NCBI RefSeq assembly: GCF_000585395.1
Contig: NZ_KK073875.1
Coordinates: 4,766,298 to 4,830,297 of the forward strand
DNA from: Saccharibacillus sacchari DSM 19268
GTDB lineage: Bacteria > Bacillota > Bacilli > Paenibacillales > Paenibacillaceae
DNA length: 64,000 bases
Reading direction: 5' to 3'
The number at the start of each line of letters is the position of its first letter. Position 1 is the first letter of the stretch. Shown one piece after another: positions 41,162-50,496 of the stretch. The notes under the pieces are model-generated. The model ran no database searches. It had not been told where the DNA came from and was given only the letters and a program-made list of their open reading frames with translations. A program made the position numbers and the translations under genes.

Positions 41162-42889
41162 TTATTGTTGTTCCAGGTAAGCGCGAGTGAAGTTGATCGC
41201 ACCGGAGAAGTCAGTTGTTACGCCTTTCAGGTAAGGCTTAGTGAGCGATGCTTGAGTGTAGTAGTAAACAGGCATGATAACCATGTTGTCGCCAACCAGA
41301 ATTTTCTCTGCGGCAGCCATATCCTGCATACGTTTCTCTGGGTCGTTACCGCCTTTGTAAGCAGCGTCGATCAGAGCGTCATACTCTTCGTTTGCAAAAC
41401 CGGTGTTGTTGTTACCGCCGCCCGTTACGAACATATCCATGAATGTCATTGGATCGTTGTAGTCGGCAGACCAACCGGCACGAGCGATTTGGAAGTTGCC
41501 TGTTTTTCTGCTTTCCAGGAATACAGACCATTCTTCGTTTTTCGTTTGGATCTCTACGCCCAAGTTGTTTTTCCACATATCAGCTACAGCCAGAGCCAGC
41601 TTTTGGTGGTTTTCGCTTGTGTTGTAGAGCAATGTGATCGAAGGAAGAGTTGTAATTCCTTCTTCAGCCATACCTTCTTCAAGCAATGTTTTTGCTGCTG
41701 CTGCATCTTCTTTGAAGTAGTCGGCATCCGGATGCTCGTCGCGGAACGATTGATTGTTCAGACCCGCGATCGAAGTTGGTACGAAACCGAATGCAGGCGT
41801 TTGACCCGCTTTTGTAACGTTGTCGATCAGGGCTTGACGATCGATCGACATTGCAAAGGCTTTACGGATTTTAGCGTTGTTGAATGGAGCTTCTTTTGTG
41901 TTGAACTCATAGTAGTAAGTCGAAGCGATGTCCGTCAGCTTGAATTCGTCTTTCAGTTGCTCGGACAGCGGTTGAATTTGGTCAGTCGGGATTTCGCCGG
42001 TAGGCGCGCCCGCATAATCGATTTCTCCGCCTTGGTATTGGCTTGTTTCTGTAGCGCCGCTGTTTACGATCGAAGCCGTAACGTTAGTCAGCTTGATGTT
42101 TGCAGCATCCCAGTACTTATCGTTTTTCGTCCAACCCATTTCCGAACCTGTAACCCAAGTCGTCAGAGTGAACGGTCCGTTAGTTACCATTGTGCTTGCG
42201 TCAGCAGCCCAAGCTTCGTTGCCTTCAACTGTTGCTTGGTGAACCGGGTAGTACGTATAGAACGAAGTCAGACCCAAGAAGTAAGGAGTCGGGTTTGCCA
42301 GCGTTACTTCCAGCGTGTTCTCATCAACGGCTTTAACGCCTACAGTCGAGAAGTCTGTTGTTTCGCCGGTGTTGAAAGCTTCAGCACCTTTGATGTAGTA
42401 CAGTTGGTAAGCATATACCGGAGCCGGAACAGTTTCCGGGCTCAGTGCACGCTGCCAAGCAAATACGAAATCGTTTGCTGTTACAGGATCACCGTTGTTC
42501 CATGTTGCGCCTTGACGCATGTGGAACGTGTAAGTCAGGCCGTCTTCGGAAATATCCCAGCTTTCAGCAGCGCCTGGAGCAGGGTTGCCGTCAGCGTCGA
42601 TTGTCGCGAGACCTTCATACATGAAGCGCAGCGCAGTGTTGGCTTGGCTGTCTTGAGCTTGTGCCGGGTCAAGTGTTGGCGGCTCTGCACTCAGGTTCAG
42701 GCGCAGGGTTTGGTCAGCTGCCAGGTTGGCATCGGTAGCAGGTTCGGTAGTTGCACCTTCACCTGTCGTCGTTTCGGTTGGCGTACCCGAATCCGTAGTA
42801 GTTGTCTCTTCGGCGCTTCCGCATGCCGCGAGAACCGTGCCGATTACAAGAACCAGCGTCAGAAGCATCATCCAGCTTTTCTTTTTCAT
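41162..42889 (-). CDS. oppA: Oligopeptide-binding lipoprotein OppA
   Basis: Extracellular solute-binding protein family 5 (575 aa). The lipobox LAAC puts the lipidated cysteine at residue 23, followed by a threonine/glutamate-rich spacer to about residue 55. The SBP family 5 core starts at QTLRLNLSAEPPTLDPAQAQD-like sequence. It would deliver peptides to OppBC. Confidence 0.97.
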   Translation of the reverse strand: MKKKSWMMLLTLVLVIGTVLAACGSAEETTTTDSGTPTETTTGEGATTEPATDANLAADQTLRLNLSAEPPTLDPAQAQDSQANTALRFMYEGLATIDADGNPAPGAAESWDISEDGLTYTFHMRQGATWNNGDPVTANDFVFAWQRALSPETVPAPVYAYQLYYIKGAEAFNTGETTDFSTVGVKAVDENTLEVTLANPTPYFLGLTSFYTYYPVHQATVEGNEAWAADASTMVTNGPFTLTTWVTGSEMGWTKNDKYWDAANIKLTNVTASIVNSGATETSQYQGGEIDYAGAPTGEIPTDQIQPLSEQLKDEFKLTDIASTYYYEFNTKEAPFNNAKIRKAFAMSIDRQALIDNVTKAGQTPAFGFVPTSIAGLNNQSFRDEHPDADYFKEDAAAAKTLLEEGMAEEGITTLPSITLLYNTSENHQKLALAVADMWKNNLGVEIQTKNEEWSVFLESRKTGNFQIARAGWSADYNDPMTFMDMFVTGGGNNNTGFANEEYDALIDAAYKGGNDPEKRMQDMAAAEKILVGDNMVIMPVYYYTQASLTKPYLKGVTTDFSGAINFTRAYLEQQ

Positions 42890-42930
42890 CCTGCAACTTT
42901 CCCCCTAAAAAAAGATTAATTTTTTTATTG

Positions 42931-42959
42931 ATTATACCCCGCACTGCAAAAAAAATCTA
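42931..42959 (-). promoter_or_regulatory. Probable promoter of oppA
   Basis: A perfect -10 TATAAT (42931-42936, minus strand) with a weak -35 (TAGATT, 42954-42959) at 17 bases, 42 bases before oppA. Only a short CCGGC/GCCGG hairpin (about 43040-43055) is seen in the rest of the spacer. Confidence 0.5.
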
Positions 42960-43096
42960 TAACCTTTTTTCAGAATTTTGCGCTTTTTTTCAATTTCCGC
43001 TCTGTTTCTGTCACATTTCCTGTCTCAAACCTTGATTTTCCGGCAAAAAAGCCGGTTTTATTTTCACTTTTGTTTTCTTTATGTAACATCACTATG

Positions 43097-43483
43097 TTAG
43101 CTATTTATAATATGCATGATAAAGCCAAAGATCCCCAGCAGAATGTAGCAAGGTGCCAATAACAGAAAACTCATGCGCCAAAACCCTCTCGCCAACCGAC
43201 CCGGTTCGACACGTCCGCGCTTGCGATTTTGAGCACTTCCAAGCAATCCGAGAATAATCAGCAGAATCAGCAAAAGCACGTAGAAGCCTATGGAAGAATT
43301 CGAAACATAATTATAAAGAGCGGAAACCGCAAAAATCAAAAAGGGCGTTGTAATGTCCATGGCCCGCTGAAACGATTGTTTTATCGGTTCTTTACGAAGC
43401 GCGCCAATCGCATAGACGAGCACGAAGGGTAAAAAAGGCAAAACGCATAGGGTAATCAGCACGCCGGAGACCGTTTGAAACAT
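43097..43483 (-). CDS. DUF3397-like four-helix membrane protein
   Basis: Membrane protein (128 aa) with four hydrophobic segments (about 5-26, 44-62, 67-84, 104-125). Size, topology and its position next to panE and bshC match the DUF3397 family of Bacillales, whose function is unknown. GGAGG precedes the ATG. It is 40 bases downstream of panE and likely in the same transcript. Confidence 0.65.
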   Translation of the reverse strand: MFQTVSGVLITLCVLPFLPFVLVYAIGALRKEPIKQSFQRAMDITTPFLIFAVSALYNYVSNSSIGFYVLLLILLIILGLLGSAQNRKRGRVEPGRLARGFWRMSFLLLAPCYILLGIFGFIMHIINS

Positions 43484-43523
43484 ATCATTCCTCCTGCTTC
43501 AACGAATTTTCGATTCGCAATGT

Positions 43524-44477
43524 CTATCCATTTAACCCTTCAATCAGATTTAGAAGGGTCTGATTGATCGGCGCCTGTTTCCCCGCACGGCGGGCAAGCT
43601 CGACGACGCCCCCGCTAATCCAGGCCGCTTCCGTTCGGTCTCCGCGACTTACATCTTCCAGCATCGAAGATCGATTGCGGGCCGTCGCCCGACAAACGTC
43701 CAGCAGTTCCTCCCACCAAACTAAAGGAGCTTCGATTCCGGCGGCAGAGTAAACTGTCACGATTTCATCAAAAACAGCCCGCATGGTCGTTATTCGCTCT
43801 TCCTTTTCGAGCAACGCGCCATTTTCTATTTTCCAGAGGGCAGTTAAAGGATTAATCACGGCGTTAATAAGCAATTTTCGATACATCGCGATCTCGATTT
43901 CATTCGACGCGGCTAACGATAATCCTCCCAAGCCAAGGGCCTTAATCAACATTTTCTCCGCTTGTTCCTGTTTGGCCAAGTATAATTGCCGAGCGGTTGC
44001 AGTCTTTCCGAACAACGTGCTCCCTTTGCCTGCGTGCAACACAACGGCGGCGTCAAGTCTGCGCGCTCCCTCCGTGGTTACAGCCGCATACACCGGAACT
44101 TCCGGTAGAGCCTCCATTAAGCGCTCAATATGTCCCACTCCGTTTTGCAAACAAAAAAGCCGGTCTTCCGCTCGAACATTGGCTTGAAGCTTGGCGATCA
44201 ATGAAGCATCCAAATGCTTTTGCTTAACGGCTAACACGATCCAGCGCAGTTGATCCCCGGATTCTGAAAAAAAATCTGTCGTACAGGCCCTGATCGCATG
44301 AGAACTCATACTCCATGGGTTCTTCTCCGCCGGTTCGCTGACTTGAATACCTGAATCCATAATGCGCTCCGCTTGTTCTGCCGTGCGGGTATATAAAACG
44401 ACTTCCGCGCCGCCTTTTGCCGCCGCTGCTGCAAATAACAGGCCCAGCGCTCCTCCGCCGATGACTTCAACTCGCAC
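43524..44477 (-). CDS. panE: 2-dehydropantoate 2-reductase
   Basis: NADPH-dependent reductase (317 aa) making pantoate for coenzyme A. The N-terminal Rossmann motif is VIGGGALGLLFAAAAA; the C-terminal ApbA domain has the catalytic lysine region (YRKLLINAVINPLTAL). The start is GTG. It matches B. subtilis ylbQ in position upstream of bshC. A paralogous ketopantoate reductase elsewhere cannot be excluded. Confidence 0.9.
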   Translation of the reverse strand: MRVEVIGGGALGLLFAAAAAKGGAEVVLYTRTAEQAERIMDSGIQVSEPAEKNPWSMSSHAIRACTTDFFSESGDQLRWIVLAVKQKHLDASLIAKLQANVRAEDRLFCLQNGVGHIERLMEALPEVPVYAAVTTEGARRLDAAVVLHAGKGSTLFGKTATARQLYLAKQEQAEKMLIKALGLGGLSLAASNEIEIAMYRKLLINAVINPLTALWKIENGALLEKEERITTMRAVFDEIVTVYSAAGIEAPLVWWEELLDVCRATARNRSSMLEDVSRGDRTEAAWISGGVVELARRAGKQAPINQTLLNLIEGLNG

Positions 44478-44516
44478 TTTAATCCCCCTACCGATCGTTT
44501 TGAATTTCTGCCGCAG

Positions 44517-44545
44517 TTTACGCCCGTAACAGTCGGCCGTATAAT
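44517..44545 (+). promoter_or_regulatory. Promoter of the coiled-coil protein gene
   Basis: TTTACG (44517-44522), 17 bases, TATAAT (44540-44545) on the plus strand, in the divergent panE region, about 105 bases before the GTG start. Confidence 0.55.
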
Positions 44546-44656
44546 TAAAATAAGAAAAACCTGTTATAAGCCATTATTTTACCATAGCATGTAACTCATC
44601 ATCATTACGTTTCAAAAAACGCGCCTGATGAAGTGCCGGAAAGCGAGGGTTCCTTT

Positions 44657-45742
44657 GTGTCAAAACGTCTATATGCCGGCCTGCTCGCAACAGTGTTGTT
44701 GTGCGCTCCCTTGGCTGATTCGGCTCTTGCCGAACCGTTGCCCGGTGAATGGACGCCAGAGCAACGCAAACTGCTGCAAGACACATTATCCTTGAACGAG
44801 TTGCAGCGGGATACCGAGCGAATCTCCGAGGAACAAGACGAACTATCCGAGCAACGGGAACAATTAAATCAAGAAGTAAGGCAGCTTGAAACTCGGATCT
44901 CGGAAAATCGCGAACGTGCAGGTACGATCGTTCGAACCCAGTATATGCAGCAGCAAAGGCCTTTCCTGTTGTCTTTACTCAATGCTCGTTCATTTGGCGA
45001 ACTCAACCGTTTATATACGTACTATCGTCTGGCTCTTCGCCACGACGAGAACATTTTGCTCGGTTTTCGCGAAGACACAGACGCTCTGCAAAAACGCCGC
45101 GATCAACTCGCAGCCAATTCCGCGCGCTTGGAAGAAGTCAAACGCGGCATCGAGGAACAACGCAGCCGTCTACTTGCTCTTCAACAGGATATTGATGCCG
45201 GCTTGTTAACGAGCGACGATCCGGAAAGCTTGAATCGGCTAGCCGAGGAATTGAATACGTATTGGAATAATGTGGGGCTTTACGAGGTGGACGAATATTT
45301 CTCGGAGTTAGCCGCTGCCAGCAACAACTTGCCCGACTATTTGCAAGATAGCGGCAAGTTGAAAGTATCCGGATTGGGAACGAGATATACGATTGAGCTT
45401 ACGGATCAAGAATTGAACGACTTCCTGCGCTCTCAAAATTCAGACTTCGAAAACTTTGCTTTCAGCTTTGAAGATGGGCTTGTTGTGGCGGAAGGTCGGC
45501 GAGACCGGCTTACTTTGCGGATCGAAGGCCGATATACGCTTGAAACGGAACCTCAAAATGCGGTCTTGTTCCATGTAGACCGACTTGTGTTCAACGGGCT
45601 GGAACTTCCCGCAAGCACGCGAACGGAACTCGAACAAAAATACGATCTGGGATTTTATCCGCAACAGGTTGCTCCCGTCGAGGTCAGCGAAGTGAAAATG
45701 GAGAACGGCCAACTCAAAATTTCACTTCGTTTGGTGCTGTAA
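44657..45742 (+). CDS. Secreted PcsB-like coiled-coil protein with unknown C-terminal domain
   Basis: Secreted protein (361 aa), not assigned to a named family. A signal peptide (about 1-25, ending DSALA) is followed by a long coiled coil (about 35-165). It contains LLNARSFGELNRLYTYYRLA, like the PcsB/CwlO/EnvC coiled coils that dock to FtsX. The C-terminal 160 residues look beta-rich (FSFEDGLVVAEGRRDRLTL) and carry no NlpC/P60, M23 or CHAP hydrolase motif. They faintly recall lipid-binding YpmS/LmeA-type folds. The GTG start at 44657 is chosen for the GAGGG upstream and the clean signal peptide. It is alone on the plus strand. Confidence 0.75.
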   Translation: MSKRLYAGLLATVLLCAPLADSALAEPLPGEWTPEQRKLLQDTLSLNELQRDTERISEEQDELSEQREQLNQEVRQLETRISENRERAGTIVRTQYMQQQRPFLLSLLNARSFGELNRLYTYYRLALRHDENILLGFREDTDALQKRRDQLAANSARLEEVKRGIEEQRSRLLALQQDIDAGLLTSDDPESLNRLAEELNTYWNNVGLYEVDEYFSELAAASNNLPDYLQDSGKLKVSGLGTRYTIELTDQELNDFLRSQNSDFENFAFSFEDGLVVAEGRRDRLTLRIEGRYTLETEPQNAVLFHVDRLVFNGLELPASTRTELEQKYDLGFYPQQVAPVEVSEVKMENGQLKISLRLVL

Positions 45743-45775
45743 TCTCCAAGGATCCCCCTATCTATCCGCCACGCA

Positions 45776-45816
45776 AAAACAAACGCTTTGCCGAAATCAG
45801 GCAGGGCGTTTGTTTT
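45776..45816. terminator. Bidirectional terminator
   Basis: 17-bp stem with two wobble pairs (45776-45792 with 45800-45816) between two convergent genes, flanked by A-rich and T-rich tracts on either side. Confidence 0.9.
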
Positions 45817-45830
45817 ATTTTGCCGTAAAT

Positions 45831-47084
45831 TCAGGGCTGAAAAAATCCGCTAAGCGCATCAATCCCTAAAGTTCCTTCGTAAAAACGATCTAAGGATCGA
45901 CTCCAAGAACCTTCCCGGGCAGCAGTCTTTTTAGAGTCTGCCGCAGAACGCGAAACTTGGGCATCCGGCAGCCAACGTTGTAAAGAAAAAGAAGCGGGTT
46001 CATCATAAATCACCCGTAACATAGGCAAATGTCCCGTGGATTCATACCAAGACGATTGGGTTTCATGACCCGTTATGTACGCAATCCAAAGAGACGACTC
46101 ACGCGATCGATCCGTATTCGCCGTGATGCCCAAACAACGTAAAGCGGCTGTTTTGAACGAAGAAGCAATTGGAGCCAGTCGCAATGTTGAAGTCTCTTCC
46201 GAGCCTAAACGAGATAAGCGATCGACAGCCAACGGCACTTCGTCAGATTCGACCAGTGTTCGAAAATCAGAAGGCAATTGTCCACTCTGAGCGGACACTC
46301 CGCTCAAGTACGTTCGACCTCTCAAGCGATCGGCCAATGCCAACGCTTCATCTAAAGTTTGTTCGGATTTTTCTTCCTCCGTACCTTTCCACAAAGCAAT
46401 CAAAGCTGCAAATGCACGAACATCTCCGCTTGGAAATCCAACAACAGGCTCGGTGGTGTTCTCTCCCTCTTTCTCCTCTTCAGGAGTCGAAAGGAGATTT
46501 TCCTCCCACTTTCTCCACTCTTCCATATTCTGAGGCAGTTCACCCGAAGTCTCTGCAAATTGTTTCGGATTCCAGACGACACCATAGGGATCGAAGTCAA
46601 GAGGTACTCCCCAGCGATAGCCGTTCCATTCGACTGAGGCTGCGGAGATCGGAAGCGAATCGGAAGCCGCTGCAACGCCTCCCTCATATAAATCCGCGGG
46701 CAATAAGCGGCCGGAAGATGCAAAATCAGCAACCCAGGCTCCATCCAGCATCAATACATCAGGTTCTCTGCCGGCAGCATATGCTTCACGATACGTCTTG
46801 TAGGCTTGCTCGGGAGCAATATTCACCAAGTTAACGACTGCACCGGATCGCTGCTGATACTCTTCATTCAAGGTTTGCAAGACTTTGAACTCCGATGTGC
46901 CCATCATCGTATACACTTCGATATCGCGCAGCGGTTGTTGGGATTCTCCCCCTCGCCGTTCAGCTGCCCCTTCATCCGGCTCCTGCCGCGGTCCAGTCTG
47001 TGCAGTCTCGGGCAGAGACGGCGACAGATTGATCAGGGCAAGCAGCAATACGCCAAATAGCACGAGATGGTTTTTTCGCTTCAA
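45831..47084 (-). CDS. Orphan family-1 solute-binding protein without lipobox
   Basis: Secreted protein (417 aa) of the sugar-type extracellular solute-binding family. DVLMLDGAWVADFASSGRLLP and WGVPLDFDPYGVVWNPKQFA are the recognisable core. The N-terminus is a signal sequence (MKRKNHLVLFGVLLLALIN) with no cysteine, so it is not a lipoprotein. The first 50 mature residues are Glu/Gln/Pro rich. No permease or ATPase gene is adjacent. It could be a released scavenger, a sensor partner or a relic. The start is TTG with GGAGGGG upstream. Confidence 0.8.
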   Translation of the reverse strand: MKRKNHLVLFGVLLLALINLSPSLPETAQTGPRQEPDEGAAERRGGESQQPLRDIEVYTMMGTSEFKVLQTLNEEYQQRSGAVVNLVNIAPEQAYKTYREAYAAGREPDVLMLDGAWVADFASSGRLLPADLYEGGVAAASDSLPISAASVEWNGYRWGVPLDFDPYGVVWNPKQFAETSGELPQNMEEWRKWEENLLSTPEEEKEGENTTEPVVGFPSGDVRAFAALIALWKGTEEEKSEQTLDEALALADRLRGRTYLSGVSAQSGQLPSDFRTLVESDEVPLAVDRLSRLGSEETSTLRLAPIASSFKTAALRCLGITANTDRSRESSLWIAYITGHETQSSWYESTGHLPMLRVIYDEPASFSLQRWLPDAQVSRSAADSKKTAAREGSWSRSLDRFYEGTLGIDALSGFFQP

Positions 47085-47199
47085 TTCTGTCCCCTCCGTT
47101 TCCTGCTTTCCCTATTGTACCAAACGATCCTTTTTCTAACCAAAAAAAGAATCCGGTAGCAAAACCCGGATTCTTGGAATTTGATTGCATCTGTTTCCT

Positions 47200-48537
47200 C
47201 TATAATAAGTCTGCTGCCAACTGCGCCAATTTGGAACGCTCTCCTTTTTCCAAGTGAATATGTCCCGCCAGCTTTTGCGACTTGAACTGCTCCACCGCGT
47301 ACGTCAATCCGTTACTGGCCGCATCCAGATACGGGTGGTCAATCTGATCCGGATCACCGACAAGCACCATCTTGCTGCCTTCGCCGGCACGCGAGATAAT
47401 GGTCTTCACTTCATGCCGCGATAAATTTTGCGCTTCGTCGATAATGATGAACTGCGACGGAATCGAACGCCCTCGGATATACGTTAAAGCTTCAACTTGA
47501 ATGCTGCCCATCCCCATCAAAATCTTATCGATATCCCCGGCGCTTTTGGTGTCGAATAAAAATTCCAGATTATCGTAAATAGGCTGCATCCACGGCCGAA
47601 GCTTTTCTTCCTTTTCGCCCGGCAAATACCCGATATCTTTGCCCATTGGGACGACAGGGCGAGCAACCAGCAGCTTTTTATACTTTCGCTCGTCCTCAAC
47701 CTTCATTAAAGCAGCAGCGAGAGCGAGCAGCGTTTTGCCCGTTCCGGCCTTGCCCGTAATCGTGACCAACGGAATGTCTTCCGACAATAAAAGCTCCAAT
47801 GCCATCCGCTGCTGCGCGTTCCGAGCAACAATTCCCCATACCGGATCATGTCCCTGAAACAACGGCTCCAACCGCTTCGCGTCTGCGTTTAGCTTGACCA
47901 ACGCCGACTTGCTTCCGCCTTCATCCTTGAGAATGGCAAACTCGTTGGGATAAAGCTGCTCGGCCGGGCCACCAACATCCGAGACAAACAAGTATTTATC
48001 ACGGTAAAAACGATCAATGATCTCATTCGGCACAATTAGCGGTACATAACCCGTGTAGAGCGAGTCCGGATCAGCGGCCCGATCTGTCATGTAATCCTGG
48101 GCGACAAGGCCAAGCACATCGGCTTTGACCCGAACCAGAACGTCTTTGCTCACCATGACCACCAGACGCTGCTCCGCTTCCGGCAAGCCTTCCTGTTCTT
48201 TATGATAATTAAGCGCAACGGCCAGAATGCGGTTATCGTTCGTCATTTCGCCGAAGAAATCCTGCATACCCTGGAAACTGCGATGATTGAGTTCAACCCG
48301 GAGCGTACCGCCCGATTCCAGCTCCACTCCGTTATGCAGATGCCCGCGTTCTCGAAGAGCATCCAATTCCCGCGATACGCTGCGCGCATTGCGTCCAATC
48401 TCGTCGGCCAGCCTCTTTTTCGAATCGATCTCTTCCAGCACGGTAGCCGGAATGACCACTTCATGTTCTTGAAACGAAAAAATGGATCGGGGATCGTGCA
48501 GCAGAACATTGGTATCGAGTACAAAGAGCTTTTTCAC
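47200..48537 (-). CDS. ylaK: PIN domain - PhoH-like ATPase (YlaK type)
   Basis: Cytosolic protein (445 aa). The N-terminal PIN ribonuclease-like domain has LFVLDTNVLLHDP at residue 4. The C-terminal PhoH ATPase has Walker A GKAGTGKT (near 260) and DEAQN (near 366). The pair is proposed to act on RNA, but its role is not settled. The GTG start at 48537 has GGGAGGG seven bases upstream; an in-frame extension reaching 48825 would overlap the next gene and lacks a good start. It lies near typA as B. subtilis ylaK lies near ylaG. Confidence 0.92.
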   Translation of the reverse strand: MKKLFVLDTNVLLHDPRSIFSFQEHEVVIPATVLEEIDSKKRLADEIGRNARSVSRELDALRERGHLHNGVELESGGTLRVELNHRSFQGMQDFFGEMTNDNRILAVALNYHKEQEGLPEAEQRLVVMVSKDVLVRVKADVLGLVAQDYMTDRAADPDSLYTGYVPLIVPNEIIDRFYRDKYLFVSDVGGPAEQLYPNEFAILKDEGGSKSALVKLNADAKRLEPLFQGHDPVWGIVARNAQQRMALELLLSEDIPLVTITGKAGTGKTLLALAAALMKVEDERKYKKLLVARPVVPMGKDIGYLPGEKEEKLRPWMQPIYDNLEFLFDTKSAGDIDKILMGMGSIQVEALTYIRGRSIPSQFIIIDEAQNLSRHEVKTIISRAGEGSKMVLVGDPDQIDHPYLDAASNGLTYAVEQFKSQKLAGHIHLEKGERSKLAQLAADLL

Positions 48538-48653
48538 GAGAAATCCCTCCCGAGGCTTAGTGGAACCGCGAGTCTTCCTTGAATCGTCAGACGATCCAAG
48601 AAGCACCGATCGAAACCGTTCACCACCTCCTTTCAAGAACGTCGGGTAAAGGC

Positions 48654-48686
48654 AAAAAAGCCCGCGGCGAGCCGCTAGGCTTTTTT
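48654..48686 (-). terminator. Terminator built into the end of the PNPOx-like gene
   Basis: AAAAAAGCC/GGCTTTTTT stem (48654-48662 with 48678-48686) with an inner GCGG/CCGC stem. The stop codon (48675-48677) lies within the hairpin and the last lysine codons form one arm. The minus-strand T-run follows. Confidence 0.75.
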
Positions 48687-49127
48687 CATGGCATTCATGA
48701 CCTGGCTGTCGAGCAACTCGGCAGCATGTCGGTCCAGCGCACGGGTGTATTCGGGAGGTGAAGACAAATGAGCTCCGTAAAACAAGGCATTGCGCACCGC
48801 TTCGACATTCACGTCGAAACAGCACATTTTGAAAGGAACATCCTGAAGAGGATTTTGCGCCACGCGCGCGGTCCCGTTGATGGCAAACATTTTCTCGCCT
48901 CCAAAGACGGTAAGGGTCACCTTCGGGTTTTCCAATATATTACGAACCAGACGCGAACGATGATCAACCGCAAAACGCAGCGTCGCCGGGTTAACGGCAT
49001 ACAACCAAGAAATAGCCGTTGAAGTCGGACCGTTGGTTTCGGCATCAACGGTAGCCAGCAGAGCGAACGTATCACTCTGCAGCTGCGTGAACAGGAATTC
49101 GGTCATTTGCGTAACGGCTTCGGACAT
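48675..49127 (-). CDS. Pyridoxamine 5'-phosphate oxidase-family (FMN-binding) protein
   Basis: Split-barrel flavin-binding protein (150 aa). The N-terminal part FALLATVDAETNGPTSTAISW and FAVDHRSRLVRNILENPKVTL match the PNPOx-like family (general stress type), usually binding FMN or F420-like cofactors as dimers. Substrate unknown. The ATG at 49127 has AGGAGG seven bases upstream; GTG one codon before is the alternative. Confidence 0.82.
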   Translation of the reverse strand: MSEAVTQMTEFLFTQLQSDTFALLATVDAETNGPTSTAISWLYAVNPATLRFAVDHRSRLVRNILENPKVTLTVFGGEKMFAINGTARVAQNPLQDVPFKMCCFDVNVEAVRNALFYGAHLSSPPEYTRALDRHAAELLDSQVMNAMKKA

Positions 49128-49207
49128 CACAAGGCCTCCTATACGGCGTCTGATCGGAATCTTTGAATGCTTGCCTCATTATAACATATCGCGAATCAGG
49201 CATTCAA

Positions 49208-50311
49208 TCATTCTCCGGCAGCAGGTATGGCAGGCTGGTGATTACCGGCCAATTCATCCTTCAACGCTTGTTTGGCAGCGGCAAGCTCGCTATCGCTAAT
49301 GTACACATAAGGGCTATTCCAGGTTCCCGTAACTTTCGGGAAATTAATATTTTCTTTCGGAATATCCCAGTACGTTTTCACCAGGTTCAGAATTTGCTTG
49401 TTCTCCAAGTCGGTATCGGTATTATCGGCAACCGCATCAATCAACGAACCTGACTTGGTCAGCACATTAAACGACTGTACTTTGTCCATAATCGCGCCGA
49501 TCACCTGTTGTTGACGCTGGTTACGGCTAAAGTCGTCCGACGGACCGGTTGGCGGGTTACAATTCGTTTTCCGATAACGGACATAGTCCAGCGCATTTTT
49601 GCCGTCAAGTTTCTGAGGCCCGGCCTTCAAATCGATATCCGTACCGTCGGCCGTGTCTTTGTAACACATATCCATCGTGACATCGACATCGACGCCTCCA
49701 AGCGCATCCACGATATCACGCAAGCTCTGGAAGTTGACCACCGTGACATAGTCGAGCGGGATATCAAAATATTTGCCCAGCATTCGCTGCATGGCTTCTT
49801 TCGCTTCGGTCTCGCCTTTTTTCTCCTGAGCCAGGAATGTTGGGTAGTACGCATTGACTTTGCGAACTTTGTAGCCCTCAAGCTCAATACGCGTATCGCG
49901 CGGCAACGAAACGATCGTGGCTGTATTCGTATTCGGATTCATCGCCGCAACCATCACGACATCGGTGAGGTGCGATCCCGTTTCCGAACGGAAGTCGGTT
50001 CCAAGCAGCGCCATCGCGATCGGTTGGGTATTCGCCGGCTTAACCGGCTCTCCCGCCTCGCCGATTGACTGCGACTTTTGATAAATCCATCCCAGATAAA
50101 CTCCCGCTCCTATAATCAATAAGAGAAGCACGATTGAAAAAATGGTCCAAAAACGTTTGGCTCCGCTTTTTTTACGTTGGGGAGACGGCTTTCTTCCTCC
50201 GCTATTACCGCCGGAATTTCCGGAACTTCGACGAGGCGCATTCGCTTCAGCGGCACGTCCGCGGTTACCGCTTGAACGCGGCGGCAAACCGCCGCCTGTT
50301 GTGTTGCCCAT
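49208..50311 (-). CDS. LytR-CpsA-Psr family cell-wall polymer ligase
   Basis: Membrane-anchored enzyme (367 aa) that attaches teichoic acid or polysaccharide to peptidoglycan. A cytoplasmic Ser/Gly/Arg-rich tail (1-53) precedes one TM helix (54-77) and the extracellular LCP domain. The latter shows ALLGTDFR, DVVMVAAMNP, SLPRDTRI (polyprenyl-phosphate contact) and KVNAYYP. The start at ATG 50311 gives the normal topology; AAGGAG lies eleven bases upstream. Confidence 0.93.
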   Translation of the reverse strand: MGNTTGGGLPPRSSGNRGRAAEANAPRRSSGNSGGNSGGRKPSPQRKKSGAKRFWTIFSIVLLLLIIGAGVYLGWIYQKSQSIGEAGEPVKPANTQPIAMALLGTDFRSETGSHLTDVVMVAAMNPNTNTATIVSLPRDTRIELEGYKVRKVNAYYPTFLAQEKKGETEAKEAMQRMLGKYFDIPLDYVTVVNFQSLRDIVDALGGVDVDVTMDMCYKDTADGTDIDLKAGPQKLDGKNALDYVRYRKTNCNPPTGPSDDFSRNQRQQQVIGAIMDKVQSFNVLTKSGSLIDAVADNTDTDLENKQILNLVKTYWDIPKENINFPKVTGTWNSPYVYISDSELAAAKQALKDELAGNHQPAIPAAGE

Positions 50312-50370
50312 TTCATACCCAGCTCCTTCTCTTGTACGATCCGCACGAAAGACGCAAGCGTTCTTTCGCA

Positions 50371-50416
50371 CAAATGAAAACAGGGTCCGCACGCCACCAC
50401 GGCGGCGGACCCTGTT
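50371..50416 (-). terminator. Terminator of typA
   Basis: Perfect 12-bp stem AACAGGGTCCGC/GCGGACCCTGTT (50379-50390, 50405-50416) with an inner CGCC/GGCG, followed on the minus strand by TTTTCATTTG. Confidence 0.9.
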
Positions 50417-50496
50417 CACCGCTTCATCGAACGCCCTCTGTTTAAGACGTCAGTGAAACAGGAAAAGTTACCGATTGCTTGCTTTGTTTTGAAAAT

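Noticed and set aside
48538..48825. N-terminal extension of the PIN-PhoH protein
   Set aside because: It would overlap the end of the neighbouring gene, has no Shine-Dalgarno, and the conserved protein starts at the GTG at 48537.
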